Below, one piece after another: positions 51,910-60,658 of a stretch of DNA of 64,000 bases. This DNA comes from Paenibacillus sp. SYP-B3998 (GTDB taxonomy: Bacteria; Bacillota; Bacilli; Paenibacillales; NBRC-103111): NCBI RefSeq assembly GCF_010820665.1, contig NZ_JAAIKC010000003.1:248001-312000 (forward strand), in the 5' to 3' direction. Every line of letters starts with the position of its first letter. Position 1 is the stretch's first letter. Both the position numbers and the translations under genes were made by a program. The notes under the pieces are model-generated. The model saw only the letters and a list, made by a program, of their open reading frames with translations. It was not told the origin of the DNA and did not search any database.

Positions 51910-52956
51910 ATGAAATTTACTTTTCGTTGGTTTGGTAGTGATGATCTGGTGCAATTGGAGCATATCCGTCAGATTCCATGCGTTACGGGAATTGTAACTG
52001 CGGTTTACGATGTTCCTGTTGGTGAGGAGTGGTCGTTATCCAAAATTATGGAGTTAAAAGAAAGCATCGAGCGCAAAGGGCTGCAATTGGAAGTCATTGA
52101 AAGCGTACCCGTGCATGAAGACATTAAGTTAGGACTTCCGACCAGAGATGGCTTCATTGAAAATTATAAAAATACACTGCGTAATTTATCAAAGGCCGGC
52201 ATTAAGGTTGTTTGCTACAATTTCATGCCCATCTTCGATTGGACGCGAACGAATCTTTACTATGAGCTAGAAGATGGTTCTACTGCACTCCTCTATGAGG
52301 AATCGGTTGCAGCGCAAATGAATCCATTGAATGGTGACCTCAGGCTGCCTGGTTGGGACACGAGCTACACTGACCAACATCTAAAACAGTTGTTCGGTCA
52401 GTATGAACATGTGAACGAAGAGCAGCTATGGGCTAATTTGACCTACTTTCTTAAAGCCATTATTCCTGTTGCCGAGGAAGAACATATACAGATGGCGATT
52501 CATCCGGATGATCCGCCTTGGTCTATCTTTGGGTTGCCGCGAATAATAACGAATAAACAAAATTTAGAACGGTTAATTAATATTATTGATAGCCCAAGCA
52601 ATGGATTATGCATGTGCAGCGGCTCATTGGGCGCGAATGCGGATAATGATTTCATTGAGATGCTGAGCTATTTTATGCAGCGTGAGCGCGTTCATTTTGT
52701 ACACGCTCGCAATATTAAGCGTGTCGGTGAGATGAGCTTTTATGAGTCCTCACACCGATCTGAAGATGGGTCATTGGATATGGTTGAGATATTAAAAGTA
52801 TTACATACTTATAATTATAGCGGGCCTATTCGGCCGGATCATGGAAGAATGATATGGGGAGAAGAGGGAAAACCCGGATATGGCCTCTATGATCGAGCAC
52901 TGGGAATTACATATTTAAATGGTATTTGGGAAACATTGAGCAAAATATCGAAATAA
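51910..52956 (+). CDS. uxuA: Mannonate dehydratase
   Basis: Enzyme of 348 residues that dehydrates D-mannonate to 2-keto-3-deoxygluconate in glucuronate degradation. TIM-barrel family motifs are present: MKFTFRWFGSDD at the N-terminus, CYNFMPIFDWTRTNL (about 106-120), MAIHPDDPPW with metal ligands, SGSLGANADND and VHARNIK. GGGGCTGC precedes the ATG. No other hexuronate gene is adjacent, so it is a stand-alone gene, probably under the palindrome upstream. Confidence 0.92.
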   Translation: MKFTFRWFGSDDLVQLEHIRQIPCVTGIVTAVYDVPVGEEWSLSKIMELKESIERKGLQLEVIESVPVHEDIKLGLPTRDGFIENYKNTLRNLSKAGIKVVCYNFMPIFDWTRTNLYYELEDGSTALLYEESVAAQMNPLNGDLRLPGWDTSYTDQHLKQLFGQYEHVNEEQLWANLTYFLKAIIPVAEEEHIQMAIHPDDPPWSIFGLPRIITNKQNLERLINIIDSPSNGLCMCSGSLGANADNDFIEMLSYFMQRERVHFVHARNIKRVGEMSFYESSHRSEDGSLDMVEILKVLHTYNYSGPIRPDHGRMIWGEEGKPGYGLYDRALGITYLNGIWETLSKISK

Positions 52957-52984
52957 GTTGAGGGGATTAAGCATACTCATAGGT

Positions 52985-53015
52985 AAAGCCATGCTGCAAG
53001 ATCAGCATGGCTTTT
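52985..53015 (+). terminator. Rho-independent terminator
   Basis: Perfect 12-bp stem AAAGCCATGCTG/CAGCATGGCTTT with a 6-nt loop, then T residues, after uxuA. Confidence 0.88.
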
Positions 53016-53131
53016 TGTTGTTTTGTTATAATTTTTTCTCGTTTGTCACATGTATAGCTCTATGGAGTCATGACAATAAATTTCGGGTTTGATTAAATAA
53101 AATGTGTAGATAGTTGAAAAGGGGGATTCTA

Positions 53132-53722
53132 ATGTCAATTTTAAAAAATGCTTTTTTGGTCATTGTTATGTTGATTGTTTTTATTTCAGGAATGTCAGGC
53201 ATGCATGCAACAGCTCTCGCAGCCCATGAGCACGGCGATTCCGTCATGGCGTCGGAAGGACAGTCATTGGGAGAGAAAATAACAAACCTAACTTCGATCG
53301 TGCTCGTTTCGATGGCAACCCTATTTTTTATTGTGCGTATTCGCGGGAGTGCCAAGCACCTGTCTAAGATGACGGGCATGATGGCGGCAATGGCTACGTC
53401 GATGATGGCCAGCGTTGTCATAGGGACTATTCTCGGTCTTTTGCTCAAAGGCATGTTCCTCTCAACCGTTGTAGGCGTTGTCATTGGAGTGGTCATAGGC
53501 TTTTTTGCTGGGCAAACACTCAGTCAGGTGGCTGCATTGGACGGCATGATGTCAGGTGTAATGGGAGGTATGATGGGGCCCATGCTAGGCGTTATGGTCC
53601 TGGGGGATCACCCTGTATTAACGGTATTATTTATGGATTTGGTTTTCGCAGTTATGATGATTGCTTTGTATCAATTTTTAATAACAGAAGTTAGAGCTAG
53701 TCTTGTAAAACAACCCAATTAG
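53132..53722 (+). CDS. Methionine/glycine-rich membrane protein
   Basis: Unrecognised membrane protein of 196 residues. A signal-like N-terminal helix is followed by an extracytoplasmic His stretch (AAHEHGDSVMAS), then several helices. Two parts are striking: MTGMMAAMATSMMASVVIG and GMMSGVMGGMMGPMLGVMV, with Met spaced as in copper-binding motifs, and a glycine-zipper helix (VVGVVIGVVIGFFAG). Position before a PepSY protein suggests a metal (copper or iron) role, as inference only. AAAAGGGGGA precedes ATG 53132. Confidence 0.6.
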   Translation: MSILKNAFLVIVMLIVFISGMSGMHATALAAHEHGDSVMASEGQSLGEKITNLTSIVLVSMATLFFIVRIRGSAKHLSKMTGMMAAMATSMMASVVIGTILGLLLKGMFLSTVVGVVIGVVIGFFAGQTLSQVAALDGMMSGVMGGMMGPMLGVMVLGDHPVLTVLFMDLVFAVMMIALYQFLITEVRASLVKQPN

Positions 53723-53750
53723 AATTGTGTAAAAATAAGGGAGCATAGAA

Positions 53751-55091
53751 ATGACAAAGAAAACAGAACGACTTCATCGTACATTTTGGAGGTGGCATTT
53801 TTACGCGGGGCTATTTATCGTACCTTTAATCCTTACTCTCTCCTTAAGTGGGATCGCCTATTTATTTAAAGCTGATATTGAAGATGTGGTTTACAAAGAT
53901 TTGTACTTCGGCAGTAGTCAACAAACGGAATATATAAAGATGAGTCAAGCGATAACCGCCACAGAGGGGAGCTTTCCAGATTATAAGGTGACGAAGATTG
54001 CTTATTTCAACGAGGATAAGCGCAATACGCGTCTTTCCTTGTATAATTCACATCTCGCGAACGAAAAGTACATTTATTTAGATTCTAACAATCAAATTGT
54101 TGGAAGTCAGAATGCGAATGACAACTTCTCCAATGTTACGCGTAATTTGCACAGTTCACTGCTTGTGGGCGGTACAGTTGTGAATTATCTGGTAGAGCTT
54201 GCAGCATGTTGGGCCGTATTCCTCATTGTAACAGGTCTATACATGAGTTGGAGCAGTAGAAAGAAACTTGGAGAAGCAAGAACGCTGAGGCAGGGATATA
54301 AGCAGAAGCATACCCTTGTAGGGGTTATTTTTACAATACCGTTATTAGTACTCATTGTTTCTGGACTTCCATGGTCAGCGTTTATGGGCAATCAAATTTA
54401 TAAAATGTCCACGGCTCACCATGCGCTGGGGTTCCCGGCGTTGTATGTGACACCACCTGAGTCAAAAAATAATCATTTGCCTTGGGCAACACGGAAAGAA
54501 AATCCACCTGAATCTGCTAATGAAAAGGGCACAATCACCATGGACAGCTATGAAGGAATCGCCCTTTCACAGGGAATAAACAAACCCTTTGTGATCAATT
54601 TACCATCCAGTGAAAAGGATGTTATTACGGTTTCCAGATCCACGGGATCAGGGATTACTGGTATGAACGTGGGCCCAAGTGAAGAAATTACGTCTTATTT
54701 CGATCAGTACAGCGGCGAGCTTATTTCAAAAATTGATTATCAAGATTATGGTATTTTAGCGCAGTGGTTTACCTATGGAATTCCACTTCATGAAGGGCAC
54801 TTATTCGGCAGAGTTAATCAAATTCTTTGCTTGCTCACAACACTTTCCCTTCTGTTTCTTATGTATTGGGGTATTAAAATGTGGTTCGCCAGAAAACCAA
54901 AAGGAAAATTCAGCGCTCCCCCCAAACAAAAAATGGGCAAAGACATGATTAGCTTCTTAGTCATTATGGTCATTTTGGGCGTAGCAATGCCATTATTCGG
55001 GATGTCATTGCTTGTTATTGCCGTACTTGAGTTTATCTTATATCTCTTTCGTACAAGAAATCATACTATTGGGAATTCTCATTCCGGTTAG
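53751..55091 (+). CDS. PepSY-associated TM domain protein
   Basis: Membrane protein of 446 residues with four main helices: about 15-38 (WHFYAGLFIVPLILTLSLSG), 143-165, 187-207 and 355-375. PepSY-like extracytoplasmic segments lie between them. His residues in FWRWHFYAG, TRNLHSSLL, QKHTLVGV and IPLHEGHLFG are the conserved set of this family, thought to bind haem in iron-reductase-like proteins. It starts 28 nt after the Met-rich gene and is probably co-transcribed. A role in metal or siderophore reduction is inferred. Confidence 0.82.
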   Translation: MTKKTERLHRTFWRWHFYAGLFIVPLILTLSLSGIAYLFKADIEDVVYKDLYFGSSQQTEYIKMSQAITATEGSFPDYKVTKIAYFNEDKRNTRLSLYNSHLANEKYIYLDSNNQIVGSQNANDNFSNVTRNLHSSLLVGGTVVNYLVELAACWAVFLIVTGLYMSWSSRKKLGEARTLRQGYKQKHTLVGVIFTIPLLVLIVSGLPWSAFMGNQIYKMSTAHHALGFPALYVTPPESKNNHLPWATRKENPPESANEKGTITMDSYEGIALSQGINKPFVINLPSSEKDVITVSRSTGSGITGMNVGPSEEITSYFDQYSGELISKIDYQDYGILAQWFTYGIPLHEGHLFGRVNQILCLLTTLSLLFLMYWGIKMWFARKPKGKFSAPPKQKMGKDMISFLVIMVILGVAMPLFGMSLLVIAVLEFILYLFRTRNHTIGNSHSG

Positions 55092-55218
55092 TCCCATCTG
55101 CTCGTTGGCTGGAATTAACATGTCCTTTCATCTGGTGCAGCGCTTAATTGGAAAAGAAGCCGCACAAATGACGGCGAAACGTATGGAATACGATATTAGG
55201 TTTGATGGGGAGGAATAG
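55090..55218 (+). pseudogene. C-terminal fragment of a DJ-1/PfpI family protein
   Basis: The frame reads CSLAGINMSFHLVQRLIGKE, then AAQMTAKRMEYD, which is the usual end of DJ-1/PfpI isonitrile-hydratase-like proteins. The first ~150 residues, including the catalytic Cys region, are absent. It follows the PepSY gene directly. Confidence 0.6.
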
Positions 55219-55410
55219 CATTATAAATCACGCATGAAGAAATCAGAAATTGTAAACAGGGGGGGCAGTGACTCTACAAAGAGGCTGCCTCTTTTCTTAT
55301 GGGAATCTCTAGTGTGTTGAATAGGGGGGGATTGGGGAGGTTCGTGGAACGTTTGAGGAGAGGATTAACGTTGCAGTTTGACCTCTCCCTAAATTCCGGA
55401 CAAGTAGTAG

Positions 55411-55439
55411 TTGCTTCTTGCTTTGTTGTATGATACAAT
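55411..55439 (+). promoter_or_regulatory. Promoter of the cold-shock gene
   Basis: TTGCTT (55411-55416), 17 nt, TACAAT (55434-55439). The resulting leader is about 140 nt, the long type usual for csp genes. Confidence 0.65.
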
Positions 55440-55479
55440 CCTTTTATAAACAAATTTAAAACAAATTTAAACCTAAATT

Positions 55480-55537
55480 CACATATTGAAAAGGTTATCA
55501 TTTGTGCAATGCTACCTTTTTCAATGTGTGATTTTTT
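55480..55537 (+). promoter_or_regulatory. Structured 5' leader of the cold-shock gene
   Basis: 55480-55495 pairs with 55514-55530 (about 15 bp with a one-base bulge and G-U) and is followed by a T-rich tract, so it looks like an intrinsic terminator inside the leader. Two copies of AAACAAATTTA lie just upstream. It may be an RNA thermosensor or attenuator. Confidence 0.5.
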
Positions 55538-55587
55538 ATTTTCATCAGAAAAAAACATGTTAAATAACTTATTGGAGGTAATTGATT

Positions 55588-55788
55588 ATGGAAACAGGTA
55601 CAGTGAAATGGTTTAACGCAGAAAAAGGTTTTGGTTTTATTGAAGTAGAAGGTGGAAATGATGTATTCGTTCATTTCTCCGCAATTCAAGGCGACGGATT
55701 CAAATCCCTTGACGAAGGTCAACGCGTAGAATTCAACGTAGTTCAAGGCAACCGTGGACCACAAGCTGAGAACGTTGTAAAACTGTAA
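55588..55788 (+). CDS. Cold shock protein (CspA/CspD family)
   Basis: Single cold-shock domain of 66 residues that binds single-stranded RNA/DNA and acts as RNA chaperone. Both RNA-binding motifs are intact: KGFGFIEV (about 13-20) and DVFVHFSAI (about 25-33). The C-terminus [13 protein letters not shown] resembles CspD of B. subtilis most. ATG 55588 follows TTGGAGGT. The long structured leader and the adjacent YdjO-like gene support cold-linked regulation. Confidence 0.95.
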   Translation: METGTVKWFNAEKGFGFIEVEGGNDVFVHFSAIQGDGFKSLDEGQRVEFNVVQGNRGPQAENVVKL

Positions 55789-55802
55789 GCTACAGCAAAT
55801 GC

Positions 55803-55838
55803 AAAGTACCCTTAACATATGTTAAGGGTACTTTTTTT
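55803..55838 (+). terminator. Rho-independent terminator after csp gene
   Basis: A 32-bp perfect palindrome built on AAAGTACCCTTAACA and its complement, followed by T residues. Confidence 0.9.
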
Positions 55839-55858
55839 AATCATAGGAGGGGTTCGCT

Positions 55859-56092
55859 ATATATTTTCGGAGAAAATTGATAGAAGATTTCCCTCAGGTA
55901 GACACGGCGATTTGGTCTTGCATGAAAGAGGACTGCAAGGGTTGGATTCGGGACAATTTCGCGTTTGAGAATGTACCGACCTGCCACCAATGTCTTTCCC
56001 CAATGATAAGTAGCGTGAAAATGCTCCCTTTGCTTGCCAATTCCAATAAAAACATGAAGCTGCTCAATAAAGGAAAACAGATTTCAAAATAA
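55859..56092 (+). CDS. ydjO: YdjO-like cold-inducible zinc-finger protein with apparent AUA start
   Basis: Small protein of about 77 residues. Two Cys pairs (WSCMKEDCKGW and CHQCLSP) form a putative zinc finger; WIRDNFAFE and VKMLPL are hallmarks of the YdjO family, often next to csp genes. No ATG or GTG fits. The frame upstream reads (I)YFRRKLIEDF from an ATA at 55859, 6 nt after AGGAGGGG, and matches the start of YdjO proteins. TTG 55877 is the conventional alternative, but its ribosome site is weak and it would remove the conserved YF segment. Confidence 0.75.
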   Translation: MYFRRKLIEDFPQVDTAIWSCMKEDCKGWIRDNFAFENVPTCHQCLSPMISSVKMLPLLANSNKNMKLLNKGKQISK

Positions 56093-56299
56093 ATATATCG
56101 AAAAACGATGAGGATGAAACAAGGGCACTGTCTAGGTGGCCTTGTTTTGCTATGTCATATCGCTTTCGGGACCATAGGCAAATCCTAATTGGTTCTGTTT
56201 ATTAACCTATGGTCTAACTGTTTATCATTTTATTTGTAGGGAAATAGATGAAAGTTGTCGAAAAAGGAGGGATACTCTCGAGAAAAGGATACGATTCTA

Positions 56300-57904
56300 A
56301 TGCTGAGTGGGATGGGCAAGAAAATGAAAAGAAAAATTACTTTATCCTCACTTTTAACCGGGCTAGTAGCTCTTTCGGTTTCGTTTACACTTATAATTGT
56401 GCTTCTGATTTCGTACCATTTGGAAAAACAAGCGCTAATTAATACTTCCCTTTCACTGAATTATTCCAATGCACAAGATTTAAGTCACACCGTAGACACT
56501 GTATTCAAAACAATGAGGGAAAGCCTCCAATCAACTACCACTTTTTTGTCCCACCATAATGAATGGTCAGAACAAGAGATTCAAGAATATTTACAACTTG
56601 TTAGACATGTCGGCGGTTATTTCAATTCCATCATTTGGGTGGATGAAATGGGAGTACTGCGTGAGGTTTCTCCTCCATTAGCAGCCATAATTGGACAAAA
56701 GTTAAATTCTGCCGCGTCGAAAGAAGCGCTTAAATCTAAAAAACCGCTACTTTCCGCGCCCTATATTGGAACAACTGGGCGTTTGATTGTCTTAATGAGT
56801 GAACCCTTTTTTGATAAATATGGAAATTATAAAGGGTTTATTGGCGGCACCATGTATTTAGAAGAAAATAATGTATTAAGTTCAATCTTGGGAAGTAGTA
56901 AAGTAGACGAAACAGGTTCTTACTTTTATGTGGTTGGACCTTCTGGCAATCTGCTGTATCATCCGGATGCCAAACGTTTAGGTGAAGATACGAGTAGGAA
57001 TAAAATTATCCAGAAGCTCATGGTGGGAAAGAGCGGCAAAGAACAAGTGATCAATACACTAGGAATTACATTTCTTGCCGGTTATGTGGCTATTCCTGAA
57101 AGTGGTTGGGGTGTAGTGGTTCAAACGCCAATAAATACGATTTATGATCAATTATTTCGAAATACCAAAAGACTAGTCGTGTTCATGCTGCTTCCATTCT
57201 TTTTGCTGTTGTTAGTTGCGATTTGGCTTGCAAGGAAGCTAGCCAATCCGTTTGTTTCACTTGCTAATCTCGTCAGCCAAATGACAGAGGGGGAGAATGT
57301 AACAATTCCTAAAATGAAACAGCATTGGAATAGAGAGGTCTTTTTGTTAACCAATACTGTAATATTTGCTTTATCTTCGGCACAGGAACAGAATGAACGC
57401 TTATCGCAAGCAGCCATGACAGATCCATTAACGGGGTTAACGAACCGTAGATCCATCGATGCCATTATGAGTAAATGGCACTCAGAGGGAGTTAAGTATA
57501 CAATTTTGCTCATGGATATCGACCGATTCAAATTAGTTAATGATAGGTATGGTCATCCAGTAGGCGACGAGGTTATTAAACATGTAACTCAAATGATGAT
57601 CTCATCTGTTCGCCCGGGTGATGTATGCGGCCGCTATGGAGGTGAGGAATTCGTCGTTCTTTTACCTGAAACCACAGCTTCAGATAGTTTTATTGCCGCA
57701 GAGCGGATCCGAACGAACATGGAAAAAACGAATAGCCCAACAGGCAACCCGATCACCGTTTCTCTAGGCTTGGCAGAATATTTTACACCAACTAATACGC
57801 CCGAGAATTTATTGCAGCTTGCTGATAAGGCCCTGTACAAGGCTAAGAGCGAGGGCAGAAATAAAACGGTAATCGCCAATCAAATAAATAATGAAAAGAC
57901 GTAG
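56300..57904 (+). CDS. Diguanylate cyclase with dCache sensor
   Basis: Membrane-bound protein of 534 residues making cyclic di-GMP from two GTP. Helix 1 (about 15-40), a dCache-like extracellular sensor (about 45-285), helix 2 (about 292-315), a HAMP-like linker, then a GGDEF domain: TDPLTGLTNRRSID, LLMDIDRFKLVND and the active-site GRYGGEEFVVLL (about 453-464). No upstream RxxD inhibitory site is evident before GGEEF. ATG 56300 follows AAAAGGAT; an upstream TTG at 56255 is less likely. Ligand unknown. Confidence 0.9.
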   Translation: MLSGMGKKMKRKITLSSLLTGLVALSVSFTLIIVLLISYHLEKQALINTSLSLNYSNAQDLSHTVDTVFKTMRESLQSTTTFLSHHNEWSEQEIQEYLQLVRHVGGYFNSIIWVDEMGVLREVSPPLAAIIGQKLNSAASKEALKSKKPLLSAPYIGTTGRLIVLMSEPFFDKYGNYKGFIGGTMYLEENNVLSSILGSSKVDETGSYFYVVGPSGNLLYHPDAKRLGEDTSRNKIIQKLMVGKSGKEQVINTLGITFLAGYVAIPESGWGVVVQTPINTIYDQLFRNTKRLVVFMLLPFFLLLLVAIWLARKLANPFVSLANLVSQMTEGENVTIPKMKQHWNREVFLLTNTVIFALSSAQEQNERLSQAAMTDPLTGLTNRRSIDAIMSKWHSEGVKYTILLMDIDRFKLVNDRYGHPVGDEVIKHVTQMMISSVRPGDVCGRYGGEEFVVLLPETTASDSFIAAERIRTNMEKTNSPTGNPITVSLGLAEYFTPTNTPENLLQLADKALYKAKSEGRNKTVIANQINNEKT

Positions 57905-58105
57905 TGAAGTTTAGGTTTATTCAAGCTTGAGCAGCCCAATCACTTTTGTTTCACAGGATCACGCTCAAGTATCTTTACTTATTCATTGAGGAATATCCTA
58001 AATGTATCCTATTGTTATTGTTTGGTAAATGTATTGTGCAAGTATCCCACATTCGATATGATTGGTTTGTATCAGAAATCATACTATTATATGGAGGGAT
58101 TCCCA

Positions 58106-58390
58106 ATGAAAGGTTTTAAGATTATGGTGTCATCGGCTTTTGTAGTTGTTTCACTTTTGAGTGCCACATTGGCTGCTTCTGCTCATCCTCTCATTAATAT
58201 TCAAAATTATTCTACGTTTAATTCGTATAAAGTTGTCTTAGATCAGCAATCATCTTATGATTGGAGTCATGCTCATGATCAATGGGAGCTTGATGACATT
58301 AATAAACAATATAACGCCGATATCGCCATTGCAAAAGTGTACTTCAGTGGACAAGGAACTGGTTACCCGCGTGTGAAATTAGAGCCATAA
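58106..58390 (+). CDS. Secreted repeat protein, first unit
   Basis: Secreted protein of 94 residues with a signal peptide ending near ASAHP. The mature part has one repeat unit: YSTFNSYKVVLDQQSSYDWS, then HAHDQWELDDINKQYNADIA. After the TAA at 58388 the same frame continues with a second, very similar unit to 58534, so this gene may be a shortened version of a two-repeat protein. TATGGAGGG precedes ATG 58106. Function unknown. Confidence 0.6.
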   Translation: MKGFKIMVSSAFVVVSLLSATLAASAHPLINIQNYSTFNSYKVVLDQQSSYDWSHAHDQWELDDINKQYNADIAIAKVYFSGQGTGYPRVKLEP

Positions 58391-58534
58391 AACAGCTATA
58401 GCACTTATAAAGCCGCATTGGATAAGCAATTTTCGTATGATTGGGATCATGCCCATGACCAATGGGAGCTTGACAGTCTTAATAGTCAATATAACGCCGA
58501 TATCGCAGCTGCAAAAATATATTTTTGCGTGTAA
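58391..58534 (+). pseudogene. Second repeat unit, cut off by a stop codon
   Basis: In the frame of the previous gene, directly after TAA, 47 codons read YSTYKAALDKQFSYDWDHAH, then DQWELDSLNSQYNADIAA. This repeats the first unit with about two thirds identity. It has no ribosome site or start of its own. Either a nonsense mutation separated the units or the stop is read through. Confidence 0.6.
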
Positions 58535-58551
58535 TCAACGAATAATTGATC

Positions 58552-58589
58552 AGGACAGTTCCTCCACCTGGGAGGGCTGTCCTTTTTTG
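58552..58589 (+). terminator. Rho-independent terminator
   Basis: AGGACAG/CTGTCCT and CCTCC/GGAGG stems followed by a T-run, after the repeat-protein locus. Confidence 0.88.
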
Positions 58590-58660
58590 TTGTGCGCCCA
58601 GCATGGGCGCTATCATTAGGCTTCAAGTCCCGAATGGTGAAGGCAGCAGTAGCCATTAGC

Positions 58661-59914
58661 TTAAGACAAGGGTGATCGACGGGTTGCTATCCAAAACAGG
58701 AGGGCCAAAGCACTGACAGCGGCACCCAGCAAGCAGACTCCGTTCCAACCAGCGTATGCGTAGATTGAGGTCGAAGCGATTGACCCAGTGGCGCTGCCGA
58801 TGGAATAGAAAATCATGTAGCCGGCTGTGAGCCTACTGCGTGCTTCAGGTCGCACCGTATAGATCATACTCATATTGGTGACATGTACGGCTTGTACCGC
58901 CAGATCAAGGAGGATTACGCCAATTATTAGTGCGAACAGGGAGTACCCGGTATAGTTGATTGGCAACCATGATACCAGTAAAAGGGACAAAGCGACCCCT
59001 GTGGTCAGCTGTCCTAAACCTCGATCGGCGAGACGTCCGGCACGAGCAGCCGCTAGAGCTCCAGCGGCACCAGCGAGACCAAATGCTCCGATTGCGGTAT
59101 GTGAAAGAGACAATGGAGGCGAACTCAGAGGAAGCACCAGCGAAGTCCATAATATGCTGAACGCAGTAAAAATCAACAGAGCGAGTACGGCGCGGATCCG
59201 TAGGATTCGTTCTTGTACGAACAAAGCGAGTACCGAAAGAAGTAGCTGCGAGTAGGAGAGTGACGCCCTTTCATTTTTAATATTCGGGAGCAGCCGTAAC
59301 ATCACGACAGCCATAATCATCATCAATGCCGAGGAGAAGAGATAGACAGAACGCCAACCGGCTAAATCAGTCAATACGCCAGCGACGGTTCGCGCGAGCA
59401 GAATTCCGATTACTACTCCGCTTGTAACTAAGCCAACTACACGTCCGCGTTCAGCTGGAGCTGCCAAAGCAGCCGCGAAAGCCACGAGCACCTGCGTCAC
59501 GACGGCTAGCAACCCGACCGTAGCCATGCCTATGAGCAGCATCGTACTGGTAGTCGCTGTGCCAACCGCGATCAGAGCTAACACGGAAAAAAGCATCTGT
59601 CCGGCGATCAATCGACGCCGATTCAACAGATCGCCCAATGGCACCAAAAGTAACAGCCCCAGCGCATAACAAATTTGAGTAACGGTTATGACAATCCCAA
59701 CAGATGAACGGGTAATACCGAACTCGCTCGCCAGTGTGTCAAGCAATGGTTGCGCGTAGTAGATGTTGGCAACAGCCAACCCACAAGCGATTGCAAACAA
59801 CAGTGTGAGATAGCGTGGCATTGTAGTGACCCGTAGCACTTCTTGTGCGGGCTCTTTGTCCTTGTAGCCTTGATCAAGCTCATTAATGGCTATTCTTTCT
59901 TCAACGCTTTCCAT
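58661..59914 (-). CDS. MFS transporter
   Basis: Membrane efflux protein of 417 residues with 12 helices, starting after a polar N-terminus of about 30 residues. ANIYYAQPLLDTLASEFG (helix 1) and YALGLLLLVPLGDLLNRR (motif A) place it in a YgaY/YtbD-like MFS branch often paired with TetR regulators. The coding sequence is visibly GC-richer than its neighbours, suggesting acquisition. Only a weak ribosome site precedes ATG 59914. The divergent regulator gene is decayed. Confidence 0.85.
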   Translation of the reverse strand: MESVEERIAINELDQGYKDKEPAQEVLRVTTMPRYLTLLFAIACGLAVANIYYAQPLLDTLASEFGITRSSVGIVITVTQICYALGLLLLVPLGDLLNRRRLIAGQMLFSVLALIAVGTATTSTMLLIGMATVGLLAVVTQVLVAFAAALAAPAERGRVVGLVTSGVVIGILLARTVAGVLTDLAGWRSVYLFSSALMMIMAVVMLRLLPNIKNERASLSYSQLLLSVLALFVQERILRIRAVLALLIFTAFSILWTSLVLPLSSPPLSLSHTAIGAFGLAGAAGALAAARAGRLADRGLGQLTTGVALSLLLVSWLPINYTGYSLFALIIGVILLDLAVQAVHVTNMSMIYTVRPEARSRLTAGYMIFYSIGSATGSIASTSIYAYAGWNGVCLLGAAVSALALLFWIATRRSPLS

Positions 59915-60149
59915 CCTATCAACCCACTTTTCATCAAATTATCATACAGATAATCATAATATACCGATTGGTATTAAATGATTATTGATAATAATAGCTC
60001 ACGAGATTGAATTCTGTCAAGAAACGATTGAGGACAATATTTTTCGTTATTATTTAGTTGTATAATAGGCGAATTGAGTAGAAATTTGACAATAATTTTA
60101 TAAATAATAACATACTGAACGATATATAAATAGGTGTAGAATCGTTTGA

Positions 60150-60394
60150 CAGCGGGAATTTGATGTGGGAAAAGCACTAGACGCAGCAATGGACGTATTT
60201 TGGGAGAATGGATTCGAAGCAAGCTTATTAAGCGCTTTAACTTCCAAAATGGGGATACTAAGACCAAGTGAATACGCAACTTTAAAACTGAAATGAACGC
60301 AAAAGCACTAGCTCAGACACTAATTGCATCATTAATCGGACTTACTGTGATGATAAAAGCTCGACTGAACGATCATTTGTTCATAATTCTGTAG
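60150..60394 (+). pseudogene. Decayed TetR family regulator
   Basis: After a stop at 60147 the frame reads REFDVGKALDAAMDVFWENG, then FEASLLSALTSKMGILRPS, the helix-turn-helix of the TetR branch usual beside MFS/reductase genes. It stops at 60294. In a second frame AKALAQTLIASLIGLTVMIK follows, which is the C-terminal end of the same family. The middle is deleted and no start codon remains. It is divergent from the MFS gene it once probably controlled. 60395-60658 shows nothing else I recognise. Confidence 0.7.
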
Positions 60395-60658
60395 AGATCC
60401 CACTCACATTGCTTAAGTAGTGGTTAGGCTCCGTAAAATCTACACGTGTGAGAGGATAATTCATAGGATAAAGTGGCGTACATAAGGAATTACTAACCTA
60501 AAGGTAAGTAAGACACGTTTTTTTTAGTTCTTTTTTTGTAGAGTCGGTTAGCCTATACTAGTACGAGGAAGAAGAAACTTCCAAAGTATGCAATTTACAA
60601 ATGATGAAGTTACAGCTTACTTTGGCAACTTCTACGAAAACGCTAAGGAGGATGTACC

